From Stictocephala bisonia (lineage: Eukaryota; Arthropoda; Insecta; Hemiptera; Membracidae): a stretch of DNA of 64,000 nucleotides. Of this stretch, positions 9,265-23,500 are shown piece after piece. Position 1 is the stretch's first letter. Every line of letters starts with the position of its first letter. A program made the position numbers and the translations under genes. The DNA lies in the NCBI GenBank assembly GCA_035578905.1, contig JAQJVL010000005.1, positions 4,432,828 through 4,496,827 on the forward strand. Direction: 5' to 3'. Under the pieces are notes generated by a model. It had not been told where the DNA came from, made no database searches, and saw only the letters and a program-made list of their open reading frames with translations.

Positions 9265-12200
9265 CCAACACCACTGTATATGTATGGCAGGGTGGGTGGG
9301 CCAATACCACTGTATATGTATGGCAGGGTGGGTAGGCCAACACCACTGTATATGTATGGCAGGGTGGGTGGGCCAATACCACTGTATATGTATGGCAGGG
9401 TGGGTGGGCCAATACCACTGTATATGTATGGCAGGGTGGGTGGGCCAATACCACTGTATATGTATGGCAGGCTGGGTGGGCCAATACCACTGTATATGTA
9501 TGGCAGGCTTGATGTGCCAATACCACTGTATATGTATGGCAGGGTGGGTGGGCCAATACCACTGTATATGTATGGCAGGGTGGGTGGGCCAATACCACTG
9601 TATATGTATGGCAGGCTGGGTGGGCCAATACCACTGTATATGTATAGCAGGCTGGGTGGGCCAATACCACTGTATATGTATGGCAGGGTGGGTGGGCCAA
9701 TACCACTGTATATGTATGGCAGGTTGGGTGGGCCAATACCACTGTATATGTTATGGCAGGCTGGGTGGGCCAATACCAATGTATATGTTATGGCAGGCTG
9801 GGTGGGCCAATACCACTGTATATGTATGGCAGGGTGGGTGGGCCAATACCACTGTATATGTATGGCAGGTTAGGTGGGCCAATACCACTGTATATGTTAT
9901 GGCAGGCTGGGTGGGCCAATACCACTGTATATGTATGGCAGGCTGGGTGGGCCAATACCACTGTATATGTTATGGCAGGCTGGGTGGGCCAATACCACTG
10001 TATATGTATGGCAGGCTGGGTGGGCCAATACCACTGTATATGTATGGCAGGGTGGGTGGGCCAATACCACTGTATATGTATGGCAGGGTGGGTGGGCCAA
10101 TACCACTGTATATGTATGGCAGGCTGGGTGGGCCAATACCACTGTATATGTATGGCAGGGTGGGTGGGCCAATACCACTGTATATGTATGGCAGGGTGGG
10201 TGGGCCAATACCACTGTATATGTATGGCAGGCTGGGTGGGCCAATACCACTGTATATGTATGGCAGGGTGGGTGGGCCAATACCACTGTATATGTTATGG
10301 CAGGCTGGGTGGGCCAATACCACTGTATATGTATGGCAGGCTGGGTGGGCCAATACCACTGTATATGTATGGCAGGCTGGGTGGGCCAATACCACTGTAT
10401 ATGTTATGGCAGGCTGGGTGGGCCAATACCACTGTATATGTATGGCAGGCTGGGTGGGCCAATACCACTGTATATGTATGGCAGGGTGGGTGGGCCAATA
10501 CCACTGTATATGTATGGCAGGCTGGGTGGGCCAATACCACTGTATATGTATGGCAGGCTGGGTGGGCCAATACCACTGTATATGTATGGCAGGCTGGGTG
10601 GGCCAATACCACTGTATATGTATGGCAGGGTGGGTGGGCCAATACCACTGTATATGTATGGCAGGTTGGGTGGGCCAATACCACTGTATATGTATGGCAG
10701 GCTGGGTGGGCCAATACCACTGTATATGTATGGCAGGCTGGGTGGGCCAATACCACTGTATATGTATGGCAGGGTGGGTGGGCCAATACCACTGTATATG
10801 TATGGCAGGTTGGGTGGGCCAATACCACTGTATATGTATGGCAGGGTGGGTGGGCCAATACCACTGTATATGTTATGGCAGGCTGGGTGGGCCAATACCA
10901 CTGTATATGTATGGCAGGCTGGGTGGGCCAATACCACTGTATATGTATGGCAGGGTGGGTGGGCCAATACCACTGTATATGTATGGCAGGGTGGGTGGGC
11001 CAATACCACTGTATATGTTATGGCAGGCTGGGTGGGCCAATACCACTGTATATGTATGGCAGGTTGGGTGGGCCAATACCACTGTATATGTATGGCAGGG
11101 TGGGTGGGCCAATACCACTGTATATGTATGGCAGGGTGGGTGGGCCAATACCACTGTATATGTATGGCAGGCTGGGTGGGCCAATACCACTGTATATTTA
11201 TGGCAGGCTGGGTGGGCCAATACCACTGTATATGTATGGCAGGGTGGGTGGGCCAATACCACTGTATATGTATGGCAGGTTGGGTGGGCCAATACCACTG
11301 TATATGTATGGCAGGGCTGGGTGGGCCAATACCACTGTATATGTATGGCAGGCTGGGTGGGCCAATACCACTGTATATGTATGGCAGGGTGGGTGGGCCA
11401 ATACCACTGTATATGTATGGCAGACTGGGTGGGCCAATACCACTGTATATGTATGGCAGGCTGGGTGGGCCAATACCACTGTATATGTTATGGCAGGTTG
11501 GGTGGGCCAATACCACTGTATATGTATGGCAGGCTGGGTGGGCCAATACCACTGTATATGTATGGCAGGCTGGGTGGGCCAATACCACTGTATATGTATG
11601 GCAGGCTGGGTGGGCCAATACCACTGTATATGTATGGCAGGCTGGGTGGGCCAATACCACTGTATATGTATGGCAGGCTGGGTGGGCCAATACCACTGTA
11701 TATGTATGGCAGGCTGGGTGGGCCAATACCACTGTATATGTATGGCAGGCTGGGTGGGCCAATACCACTGTATATGTATGGCAGGTGGGTGGGCCAATAC
11801 CACTGTATATGTATGGCAGGCTGGGTGGGCCAATACCACTGTATATGTATGGCAGGCTGGGTGGGCCAATACCACTGTATATGTATGGCAGGCTGGGTGG
11901 GCCAATACCACTGTATATGTATGGCAGGCTGGGTGGGCCAATACCACTGTATATGTATGGCAGGCTGGGTGGGCCAATACCACTGTATATGTATGGCAGG
12001 CTGGGTGGGCCAATACCACTGTATATGTATGGCAGGCTGGGTGGGCCAATACCACTGTATATGTATGGCAGGCTGGGTGGGCCAATACCACTGTATATGT
12101 ATGGCAGGCTGGGTGGGCCAATACCACTGTATATGTATGGCAGGCTGGGTGGGCCAATACCACTGTATATGTATGGCAGGCTGGGTGGGCCAATACCACT

Positions 12201-15200
12201 GTATATGTATGGCAGGCTGGGTGGGCCAATACCACTGTATATGTATGGCAGGTGGGTGGGCCAATACCACTGTATATGTATGGCAGGCTGGGTGGGCCAA
12301 TACCACTGTATATGTATGGCAGGCTGGGTGGGCCAATACCACTGTATATGTATGGCAGGCTGGGTGGGCCAATACCACTGTATATGTATGGCAGGCTGGG
12401 TGGGCCAATACCACTGTATATGTATGGCAGGCTGGGTGGGCCAATACCACTGTATATGTATGGCAGGCTGGGTGGGCCAATACCACTGTATATGTATGGC
12501 AGGCTGGGTGGGCCAATACCACTGTATATGTATGGCAGGCTGGGTGGGCCAATACCACTGTATATGTATGGCAGGCTGGGTGGGCCAATACCACTGTATA
12601 TGTATGGCAGGCTGGGTGGGCCAATACCACTGTATATGTATGGCAGGCTGGGTGGGCCAATACCACTGTATATGTATGGCAGGCTGGGTGGGCCAATACC
12701 ACTGTATATGTATGGCAGGCTGGGTGGGCCAATACCACTGTATATGTATGGCAGGCTGGGTGGGCCAATACCACTGTATATGTATGGCAGGCTGGGTGGG
12801 CCAATACCACTGTATATGTATGGCAGGCTGGGTGGGCCAATACCACTGTATATGTATGGCAGGCTGGGTGGGCCAATACCACTGTATATGTATGGCAGGG
12901 TGGGTGGGCCAATACCACTGTATATGTATGGCAGGTGGGTAGGCCAATACCACTGTATATGTATGGCAGGCTGGGTGGGCCAATACCACTGTATATGTAT
13001 GGCAGGCTGGGTGGGCCAATACCACTGTATATGTATGGCAGGCTGGGTGGGCCAATACCACTGTATATGTATGGCAGGTGGGTGGGCCAATACCACTGTA
13101 TATGTATGGCTGGCTGGGTGGGCCAATACCACTGTATATGTATGGCAGGCTGGGTGGGCCAATACCACTGTATATGTATGGCAGGCTGGGTGGGCCAATA
13201 CCACTGTATATGTATGGCAGGTGGGTAGGCCAATACCACTGTATATGTATGGCAGGTGGGTGGGCCAATACCACTGTATATGTATGGCAGGCTGGGTGGG
13301 CCAATACCACTGTATATGTATGGCAGGCTGGGTGGGCCAATACCACTGTATATGTATGGCAGGCTGGGTGGGCCAATACCACTGTATATGTATGGCAGGC
13401 TGGGTGGGCCAATACCACTGTATATGTATGGCAGGCTGGGTGGGCCAATACCACTGTATATGTATGGCAGGCTGGGTGGGCCAATACCACTGTATATGTA
13501 TGGCAGGCTGGGTGGGCCAATACCACTGTATATGTATGGCAGGCTGGGTGGGCCAATACCACTGTATATGTATGGCAGGCTGGGTGGGCCAATACCACTG
13601 TATATGTATGGCAGGCTGGGTGGGCCAATACCACTGTATATGTATGGCAGGCTGGGTGGGCCAATACCACTGTATATGTATGGCAGGCTGGGTGGGCCAA
13701 TACCACTGTATATGTATGGCAGGCTGGGTGGGCCAATACCACTGTATATGTATGGCAGGTGGGTGGGCCAATACCAATGTATATGTATGGCAGGCTGGGT
13801 GGGCCAATACCAATGTATATGTATGGCAGGCTGGGTGGGCCAATACCACTGTATATGTATGGCAGGCTGGGTGGGCCAATACCACTGTATATGTATGGCA
13901 GGCTGGGTGGGCCAATACCACTGTATATGTATGGCAGGCTGGGTGGGCCAATACCACTGTATATGTATGGCAGGCTGGGTGGGCCAATACCACTGTATAT
14001 GTATGGCAGGCTGGGTGGGCCAATACCACTGTATATGTATGGCAGGCTGGGTGGGCCAATACCACTGTATATGTATGGCAGGCTGGGTGGGCCAATACCA
14101 CTGTATATGTATGGCAGGCTGGGTGGGCCAATACCACTGTATATGTATGGCAGGCTGGGTGGGCCAATACCACTGTATATGTATGGCAGGCTGGGTGGGC
14201 CAATACCACTGTATATGTATGGCAGGCTGGGTGGGCCAATACCACTGTATATGTATGGCAGGCTGGGTGGGCCAATACCACTGTATATGTATGGCAGGCT
14301 GGGTGGGCCAATACCACTGTATATGTATGGCAGGCTGGGTGGGCCAATACCACTGTATATGTATGGCAGGCTGGGTGGGCCAATACCACTGTATATGTAT
14401 GGCAGGCTGGGTGGGCCAATACCACTGTATATGTATGGCAGGCTGGGTGGGCCAATACCACTGTATATGTATGGCAGGCTGGGTGGGCCAATACCACTGT
14501 ATATGTATGGCAGGCTGGGTGGGCCAATACCACTGTATATGTATGGCAGGCTGGGTGGGCCAATACCACTGTATATGTATGGCAGGCTGGGTGGGCCAAT
14601 ACCACTGTATATGTATGGCAGGCTGGGTGGGCCAATACCACTGTATATGTATGGCAGGCTGGGTGGGCCAATACCACTGTATATGTATGGCAGGCTGGGT
14701 GGGCCAATACCACTGTATATGTATGGCAGGCTGGGTGGGCCAATACCACTGTATATGTATGGCAGGCTGGGTGGGCCAATACCACTGTATATGTATGGCA
14801 GGCTGGGTGGGCCAATACCACTGTATATGTATGGCAGGCTGGGTGGGCCAATACCACTGTATATGTATGGCAGGCTGGGTAGGCTAATACCACTGTATAT
14901 GTTATGGCAGGCTGGGTGGGCCAATACCACTGTATATGTATGGCAGGTGGGTAGGCCAATACCACTGTATATGTATGGCAGGTGGGTAGGCCAATACCAC
15001 TGTATATGTATGGCAGGGTGGGTGGGCCAATACCACTGTATATGTATGGCAGGCTGGGTGGGCCAATACCACTGTATATGTATGGCAGGCTGGGTGGGCC
15101 AATACCACTGTATATGTATGGCAGGCTGGGTGGGCCAATACCACTGTATATGTATGGCAGGCTGGGTGGGCCAATACCACTGTATATGTATGGCAGGCTG

Positions 15201-18124
15201 GGTGGGCCAATACCACTGTATATGTATGGCAGGCTGGGTGGGCCAATACCACTGTATATGTATGGCAGGTGGGTAGGCCAATACCACTGTATATGTATGG
15301 CAGGTGGGTAGGCCAATACCACTGTATATGTATGGCAGGGTGGGTGGGCCAATACCACTGTATATGTATGGCAGGTGGGTAGGCCAATACCACTGTATAT
15401 GTATGGCAGGGTGGGTGGGCCAATACCACTGTATATGTATGGCAGGGTGGGTGGGCCAATACCACTGTATATGTATGGCAGGTGGGTAGGCCAATACCAC
15501 TGTATATGTATGGCAGGCTGGGTGGGCCAATACCACTGTATATGTATGGCAGGCTGGGTGGGCCAATACCACTGTATATGTATGGCAGGCTGGGTGGGCC
15601 AATACCACTGTATATGTATGGCAGGTGGGTAGGCCAATACCACTGTATATGTATGGCAGGGTGGGTGGGCCAATACCACTTTATATGTATGGCAGGGTGG
15701 GTGGGCCAATACCACTGTATATGTATGGCAGGGTGGGTGGGCCAATACCACTGTATATGTATGGCAGGCTGGGTGGGCCAATACCACTGTATATGTATGG
15801 CAGGGTGGGTGGGCCAATACCACTGTATATGTATGGCAGGGTGGGTGGGCCAATACCACTGTATATGTATGGCAGGCTGGGTGGGCCAATACCACTGTAT
15901 ATGTATGGCAGGCTGGGTGGGCCAATACCACTGTATATGTATGGCAGGCTGGGTGGGCCAATACCACTGTATATGTATGGCAGGTGGGTAGGGCCAATAC
16001 CACTGTATATGTATGGCAGGCTGGGTGGGCCAATACCACTGTATATGTATGGCTGGCTGGGTGGGCCAATACCACTGTATATGTATGGCAGGCTGGGTGG
16101 GCCAATACCACTGTATATGTATGGCAGGGTGGGTGGGCCAATACCACTGTATATGTATGGCAGGCTGGGTGGGCCAATACCACTGTATATGTATGGCAGG
16201 TGGGTAGGCCAATACCACTGTATATGTATGGCAGGGTGGGTGGGCCAATACCACTGTATATGTATGGCAGGGTGGGTGGGCCAATACCACTGTATATGTA
16301 TGGCAGGGTGGGTGGGCCAATACCACTGTATATGTATGGCAGGCTGGGTGGGCCAATACCACTGTATATGTATGGCAGGGTGGGTGGGCCAATACCACTG
16401 TATATGTATGGCAGGGTGGGTGGGCCAATACCACTGTATATGTATGGCAGGCTGGGTGGGCCAATACCACTGTATATGTATGGCAGGCTGGGTGGGCCAA
16501 TACCACTGTATATGTATGGCAGGTGGGTAGGCCAATACCACTGTATATGTATGGCAGGTGGGTGGGCCAATACCACTGTATATGTATGGCAGGTGGGTGG
16601 GCCAATACCACTGTATATGCATGGCAGGTGGGTGGGCCAATACCACTGTATATGTATGGCAGGCTGGGTGGGCCAATACCACTGTATATGTATGGCAGGC
16701 TGGGTGGGCCAATACCACTGTATATGTATGGCAGGGTGGGTGGGCCAATACCACTGTATATGTATGGCAGGCTGGGTGGGCCAATACCACTGTATATGTA
16801 TGGCAGGCTGGGTGGGCCAATACCACTGTATATGTATGGCAGGCTGGGTGGGCCAATACCACTGTATATGTATGGCAGGCTGGGTGGGCCAATACCACTG
16901 TATATGTATGGCAGGTGGGTAGGCCAATACCACTGTATATGTATGGCAGGCTGGGTGGGCCAATACCACTGTATATGTATGGCAGGCTGGGTGGGCCAAT
17001 ACCACTGTATATGTATGGCAGGCTGGGTGGGCCAATACCACTGTATATGTTATGGCAGGCTGGGTGGGCCAATACCACTGTATATGTATGGCAGGCTGGG
17101 TGGGCCAATACCACTGTATATGTATGGCTGGCTGGGTGGGCCAATACCACTGTATATGTTATGGCAGGCTGGGTGGGCCAATACCACTGTATATGTATGG
17201 CAGGCTGGGTGGGCCAATACCACTGTATATGTATGGCAGGCTGGGTGGGCCAATACCACTGTATATGTATGGCAGGCTGGGTGGGCCAATACCACTGTAT
17301 ATGTATGGCAGGGTGGGTGGGCCAATACCACTGTATATGTTATGGCAGGCTGGGTGGGCCAATACCACTGTATATGTATGGCAGGTGGGTAGGCCAATAC
17401 CACTGTATATGTATGGCAGGTGGGTAGGCCAATACCACTGTATATGTTATGGCAGGCTGGGTGGGCCAATACCACTGTATATGTTATGGCAGGCTGGGTG
17501 GGCCAATACCACTGTATATGTTATGGCAGGCTGGGTGGGCCAATACCACTGTATATGTATGGCAGGCTGGGTGGGCCAATACCACTGTATATGTATGGCA
17601 GGCTGGGTGGGCCAATACCACTGTATATGTTATGGCAGGCTGGGTGGGCCAATACCACTGTATATGTTATGGCAGGCTGGGTGGGCCAATACCACTGTAT
17701 ATGTTATGGCAGGCTGGGTGGGCCAATACCACTGTATATGTATGGCAGGCTGGGTGGGCCAATACCACTGTATATGTATGGCAGGCTGGGTGGGCCAATA
17801 CCACTGTATATGTATGGCAGGCTGGGTGGGCCAATACCACTGTATATGTATGGCAGGGTGGGTGGGCCAATACCACTGTATATGTATGGCAGGGTGGGTG
17901 GGCCAATACCACTGTATATGTTATGGCAGGCTGGGTGGGCCAATACCACTGTATATGTTATGGCAGGCTGGGTGGGCCAATACCACTGTATATGTTATGG
18001 CAGGCTGGGTGGGCCAATACCACTGTATATGTTATGGCAGGCTGGGTGGGCCAATACCACTGTATATGTTATGGCAGGCTGGGTGGGCCAATACCACTGT
18101 ATATGTTATGGCAGGCTGGGTGGG
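9265..18124 (+). repeat. giant 36-bp minisatellite, about 245 copies
   Basis: The unit is TATGGCAGGCTGGGTGGGCC followed by AATACCACTGTATATG (36 bp). Variants are CAGGGTGG for CAGGCTGG, 35-bp units (CAGGTGGGTGGGCC or CAGGTGGGTAGGCC) and 37-bp units (an extra T giving TTATGG). Variants are zoned. Mixed CAGGCTGG/CAGGGTGG units run to about 11760, and almost pure CAGGCTGG runs to about 14880. A mix rich in 35-bp GTAGG variants runs to about 17430, and a cluster of 37-bp units occupies the right end. A 36-bp unit has no stop codon in any of the six frames, so apparent reading frames of thousands of codons exist on both strands. They are a by-product of the unit, not genes. The CAGGGTGGGTGGG variant could form G-quadruplexes on the plus strand. 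Confidence 0.98.
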
Positions 18125-19205
18125 CAAGTAAATTAATGTACTGTATATAAGTAAAGTAGTTAAACACCAATTTAATTCTTTTGGTGACGCCCTCTGGTTG
18201 AGGAAGGCAAACATGGTTCGCCGAAGTGGATCACCATAATATTTGTGCATTTTGTACTTGTACTGTAATATATTTGTGTTCTGAGACGTTCACTTTAATT
18301 TAAACAAATTTTATAACCTCTTATTAACTTGTAATTAATTGAGATGTATTCTATCACCCTAAAATATATTCTTCGTAATTAAAATTGATTCTTGTTCTAT
18401 TTTGAATAAATTTAGTAAAGAGGAGTTAAATTAAAATATGGACAGTAAAAGATATTCATTCTGATGTTTTTTCTGAAGAATCTTTTTCCTAATTCATTGA
18501 CTAAGAGTGGTGTTTGTAGTATTAATAAATACAGGGATTTAATTTACTGTATGATCTCTATATTTATTACGTATCATTAATTTACAAAGGATATAGTTGC
18601 AAATTGCCTAAAGACGGAATATTCAACTAAACTAAAGATGGAATTTAGGCGTGAACCACAGGCAAAAATAAAATGTACAACAATCGGCAAATACGTAAAA
18701 AATATAATATTGCACGTATTTGTATTTGTTTTTTTTTTTAGGTACGGAATAGAGTTGTATTTTATTTGTTTAGTATTCTAGATGTTTATATTTATTAGAT
18801 TTGTAAAATCTGTTCAGGTTTTATTTCATTTAAACACGTTTTTAAGGCGTTTTGTAAACTTATGCTGTAATAGTTCTTTAATACCCCGCATTGTTGTTTA
18901 TAAATGTGAGACTAGGTAAACAAATATATGACACAAAGCATGTTCCCAAATAATATTCAGTTGTAAAGCAAAGAAAAATCCCTCTGGTTTATTTGTCATG
19001 AAAAAATCTTCAATCATATGATGAAATAATTAATTTTTCTAATTTTCTCTCACTTTGTCAAAAGTTCTGGTGTGCTTGTTTATTTGATATGATGAGCATA
19101 CTGATACGGTGTGTGCAAAAATAAGTAGAAATTAACTTTTAACGTTCTGTTTATACAGTTCAAATGTTGCCCAATTATATAGGGAAAACTACCGATGTTT
19201 TTGAA
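18125..19205. other. intronic sequence without recognised features
   Basis: AT-rich; the array ends cleanly in ...GGGTGGGCAAGTAAAT. Nothing further recognised. Confidence 0.5.
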
Positions 19206-19620
19206 CATCCTTCTCAACAACGTATTGCTTATATTCAGTTCCAAATATGTTTCGTTTGTTGTCGGTGACTGTAACACTTGTTACAATAGTTCTCTTCCCT
19301 GGCTTCCATTTGTATAGACAGTTACTCAACAAGCCTTCTGTTGTGTCCAAACATTCTTTGTTCTCCAAAGTATTTTAACAACATTAGTAATCTCAGCATT
19401 ATTAGGTGGGATTTTGTCCCTGAAAAAGTAAAGCACTGAGTGACACTTGGCCCACCCGCATGTCCAATTCCGTATGACCGGAAATAAAGCTTTGCTATAA
19501 AAGATTTTTCCGCAATTTTCAGCACTCTCACAGCAGAAACTAACCTCAAACAAGAAAGAAATATAAACACGAAAGTGTGCCAACAATCAAATGTTGTCCT
19601 AGCTGATCGAGAAGACAACT
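19206..19620 (-). mobile_element. decayed transposon fragment encoding an N-terminal HTH domain (copy 2)
   Basis: Homologous to 2880-3295 on the same strand: shared blocks include AATCTCAGCATTATTAGGT and AGCTGATCGAGAAGACA. Its minus-strand protein pieces (AEKSFIAKLYFRSYGIG, GGPSV, NNAEITNVVKI) are split across two frames. The frameshift shows it is dead. Family assignment as for copy 1. Confidence 0.5.
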
Positions 19621-19917
19621 ACAGCTGATTCAACTAAAACTGTTTATTTTGGGGTATAAAATATTTGCATACAAGTCGTTCCACATCTTGGAAATTAAAA
19701 TCAGCATTGAAGCACTGCATTCCTGGCGATAAGCTGATTACAAAACCACCATCAACATCGGTTTTGGGGTGCATTATGACTTTCTCGTACCTTAAAGCAG
19801 TTTAATACTTGGTGTGGTGCCAACCTTTCCCGGAGAAATGGGTTGGGGTACTTTGCCCTCGCCAAATCGTGAAGGTCTGACATTTAATAGGGATATTACC
19901 TGTTTACTTACATAACT

Positions 19918-20588
19918 AAAGTGCTGGTTACACGCAACGTCCTATTGTACGTTTAGTTGGCAAGGACAAATCAGCTAAAACGTAGCGCCTAGACAGCAAA
20001 AGGTACGTTTTGTCGAAACGGAATGAAAATCAAAGACGGATATGCAAACTGACGAGGCAAGCATTGTTTTGTGAAAACTAACGAAAAGATGGAGGGTGTG
20101 AACACTTTCCCTTGTTTGTCATATCGCCAGAAATAGAAATCACTATACAGTACTAACTTTTCTGTCCTATTTGGTTGCTAAGATTTTTGGTTTAAAAATC
20201 AAAGTTATGTAGTTTCTTTTATTTTAAAAAAGTATCTCACAAATTTATGTCAACAGACCTACGACTATGTAGCCTACTCGTTAATTTCTTACAGATTTTA
20301 TTAAGCTGTATAAGAGTTTTCTTGTTTGTGGCAAATAAAAAAAGGATTATAGTGACCGTAATAAAAGACACGAACGAGAGTCGATAGTTGAGAATAATAA
20401 AAGGGCTTCTTCCATTGTCCATTCTAGAACTATAATGTAAACATAACCTAAACGTTGAGTGAACTGAGCTCAGTTAAAACGTAAGAAAAGACGTAACCGT
20501 GTGAACACACAAGAAAAGAGACGTCTTGACTTACCTTTAGTATGAACGATAAGACGTACAATAAAACGTTGAGTGTAAACTCCCCTTA
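19918..20588. mobile_element. MITE-like element with imperfect terminal inverted repeats
   Basis: The left end GGTTACACGCAACGTCCTAT and the reverse complement of the right end, GTTTACACTCAACGTTTTAT, match and continue into TTGTACGT on both sides. The right end abuts CCTTAA and the left end CTAAA, so a TTAA-type target is possible but not proven. No transposase inside. Confidence 0.55.
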
Positions 20589-23500
20589 AGACCCTACTGT
20601 AGTAAAATAGTATTTCTAAATTGAACCACGATAAATCTAGTAAAATGTGAACAGTAAGCCGAAAAAATGAAACAAAATAGTTAAAACGATGTCCAATTAT
20701 TCAAGCAGTTCCTTTAAAAAAAATTTGAAGTAGAGTGGTTATCATGTCAGTTATACCAAGAAAAGATATATTCTTATAAAAATAGCAAGTAATTGCTCAA
20801 TCATTTAAAACTATAAATAGATAGTTTTCCACAGAAGTGTGGTCATTGTTTTACTCATATGTTTATATTATGAGTTGTCAATTGGACAGTACTATCTTCA
20901 ATTTTAAAGAAATTTGAAACCAGTTCAGCCATGTAATTTCTGAATTATCAGGAAACTATTGTTCTTAAAACATATTACTCAATTTTTGCAGATTAAGAAA
21001 TGAAATAATTCTATATTAACACTTGTCACGCGTTGACTAAGCCTATCAGAACCCACTCCCATAGTATCTTAAATACTAAAGAAACTGATGTGTGATAGTT
21101 GTATTTTTAGTACATTATTAAGTTGAACGATAAACCACGCTTTACTTGAAACGTAACTATCTGAACAAAACGATTTTGTAATTTGCATGTTTATCAAAAA
21201 CTAAAAAGTTCGTATATTTCCCGTTAATCTGAGTTCATTTACATGTAACTTGCAAGATCGTTTTTCATCAATAACTACACTTGGGCATTTGATTTGGCTC
21301 ACTTCTTTTATTGTCTCAAAACTATTGCCAAATGTGTGAAATTTTAATAAATCAAAGGGAATTCCTCTTGGAAATAAATTAATAAATTTAATTTTTTTTC
21401 AATTTAAAGTTTGTAAAAAGGATTAAATGCCATGTATAATAACTAGAGATGATATTATCTTTGTGTATGTAAGTGAAATGATGACCTAGTTTTTAAATAA
21501 ATAATCAAATTAAATATAAAGTTTTACTCTAAAAACACATTATAATAAGTGGAAAGTTTTACCACTTAAGAACACTACAGAACAACTGTTTATATAAATC
21601 ATCCCTTCTTTTTGTAAGGAGTTCTTTTTATGTGAGTCCAATTATTATTTTTGCGCATTATTGGTACAGCCCTAACTTTAATATGGATAGGTCCTAGCTC
21701 AAAAGGCACAATTATTCCATATACTTTTCCATTCCCAAACTTGCTCAGGACGATTCGTTAGTTTTCTGGTAAAACCATTTACAAGATGGGGAAATCCCCA
21801 ATTACATAATATAAAGATAAGCTCCATATTTCCGGAATAGATTAAGCCCTTATCATTACATTCTGGGATTTCAAGTACCTACACATCCTCTATAATGGAC
21901 ATATTAAGCTGATATTCATACTAAGATGGCTACACAATTGTCCTGAGCACCGAAAGACTGCTCATAGTATAGGGAAAACTGTGCGCGTTGTTCACCTGGT
22001 TGCAGGCACTCTTGTTCGTAAGTGCGGCGTTGTCATAATGAACGGGAATAAAGATGGAGGGCACTTTCCCATACTAGTGTTGGCCCTCTGTGGACTAGAC
22101 TGCGGACTTGGACGGTCTGGCAACCGCGAGTAGTCCACAAAACGGAGATTACACAAACTGCATAAAGCAACGTGACATTGCTTAGTACGGAGTTGGGAAG
22201 TCTATATGTAGTTAGGTTCTCAGAGTGAGAGTAAGTAGTTCAAACAGTTTCAAATACTGCTGAAATTGCTCCTGATGTTCGCTGTTATAAGAATTGCTTG
22301 TGACTTTTGTTTATGTAGTCATGCGAAATTTTAGAATATTTTCTAAAACAATCAGAATGGTTTCTGTAATAAAAACTATGAACGTAGCATTGAAAATAGG
22401 CATGAGATACAAACAATAAATGAACATTGAAAAAGTATTAAAACAACAAGTAAAGATTTTACTTGTGGCAAGTGTTATATTACTTAATATTAAAAAAGGA
22501 TTTAATTTAAATTTGAATTTAATGAAATTAGTTTCTGCTGTTAGGAAGTTTATTGTATAGTTTCACTCCAGAAAGGTGTGAGTTCCTCTCAAACAATGTG
22601 GTGTTATGTTGCAGTATAATTGTCTTATCCACATTGCTTGAGTTTTAAAACCTGGTATCCGGAAAACGAGTCCGAATCGAACGTAATCTTAGCTGAAATA
22701 TCAGTACATTAATTGATTGGTTGTTAGCTCTAGAAAACAAATGAATATTAATTGATAAAAGGGAGTTTAAATTTTTTAAGAAGTTAAATAACAAATTTAT
22801 CAGTTTTATCTTATTAAATCAGGCATTTAGTGTTAATGTATAAACATCTTCTGAGACTGGAGGGCAGAGTGAAATATTTTCTGAATTAATTTGATTTTGA
22901 AGTTTTTTGATGTTATCGCTTTCTAATGAGTGCCTTTTGTTGATTTACGCTATCCAGTCAAGGAATTATAGATTATGAATATTTGCTTTTCATCTTTTGT
23001 TGCTTCTGACTTGTTGGTTTAAATTAAAATAATTAGTTTAATTAAAATAATCGAGACGTGTCTCAATAACGGCTTAACAGTTTACTAATTCATTTTATAA
23101 GAATGTGTTAAAGTTATTTTGTGTTAGAGCAAAACTTTGAACATCTACACCGCAAACAGATTTTTATCTACTTATTACTCAGTTTAAATGCAGCTTTTGT
23201 ACATTATTAACGGTTAAACTTGTTTTGCCTTGATTTAGTTGTAAGTACTATGGAAAAAAGTTACTTAGGAATATGTCAGAATACGAGGCGTTCCCTAAAA
23301 GAACATTCTGGTAATAATAATGATATTATTACCGTTGTCTGGTAATAATAATGGTACAGTAGTTTCATCAATCTGCTTTCAGATCCCTTAGACCCAATAG
23401 GCTACGTTACTATAGGCATCTTATGTTAAAGCAAGCTACTTTAGCAAAGGACAACCTACCAGGTAGAATACTTTGTTACCAACCAGTGCACTGTTGTCAG

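Noticed and set aside
9212..17475. Reading frames of up to about 1,950 codons on both strands (WANTTVYVWQAG-like, GPIPLYMYGRLG-like and HPACHTYTVVLA-like repeats)
   Set aside because: They exist in all six frames because the 36-bp unit has no stops. They jump frame at every 35- or 37-bp unit and have no start context, domain or non-repeat sequence.
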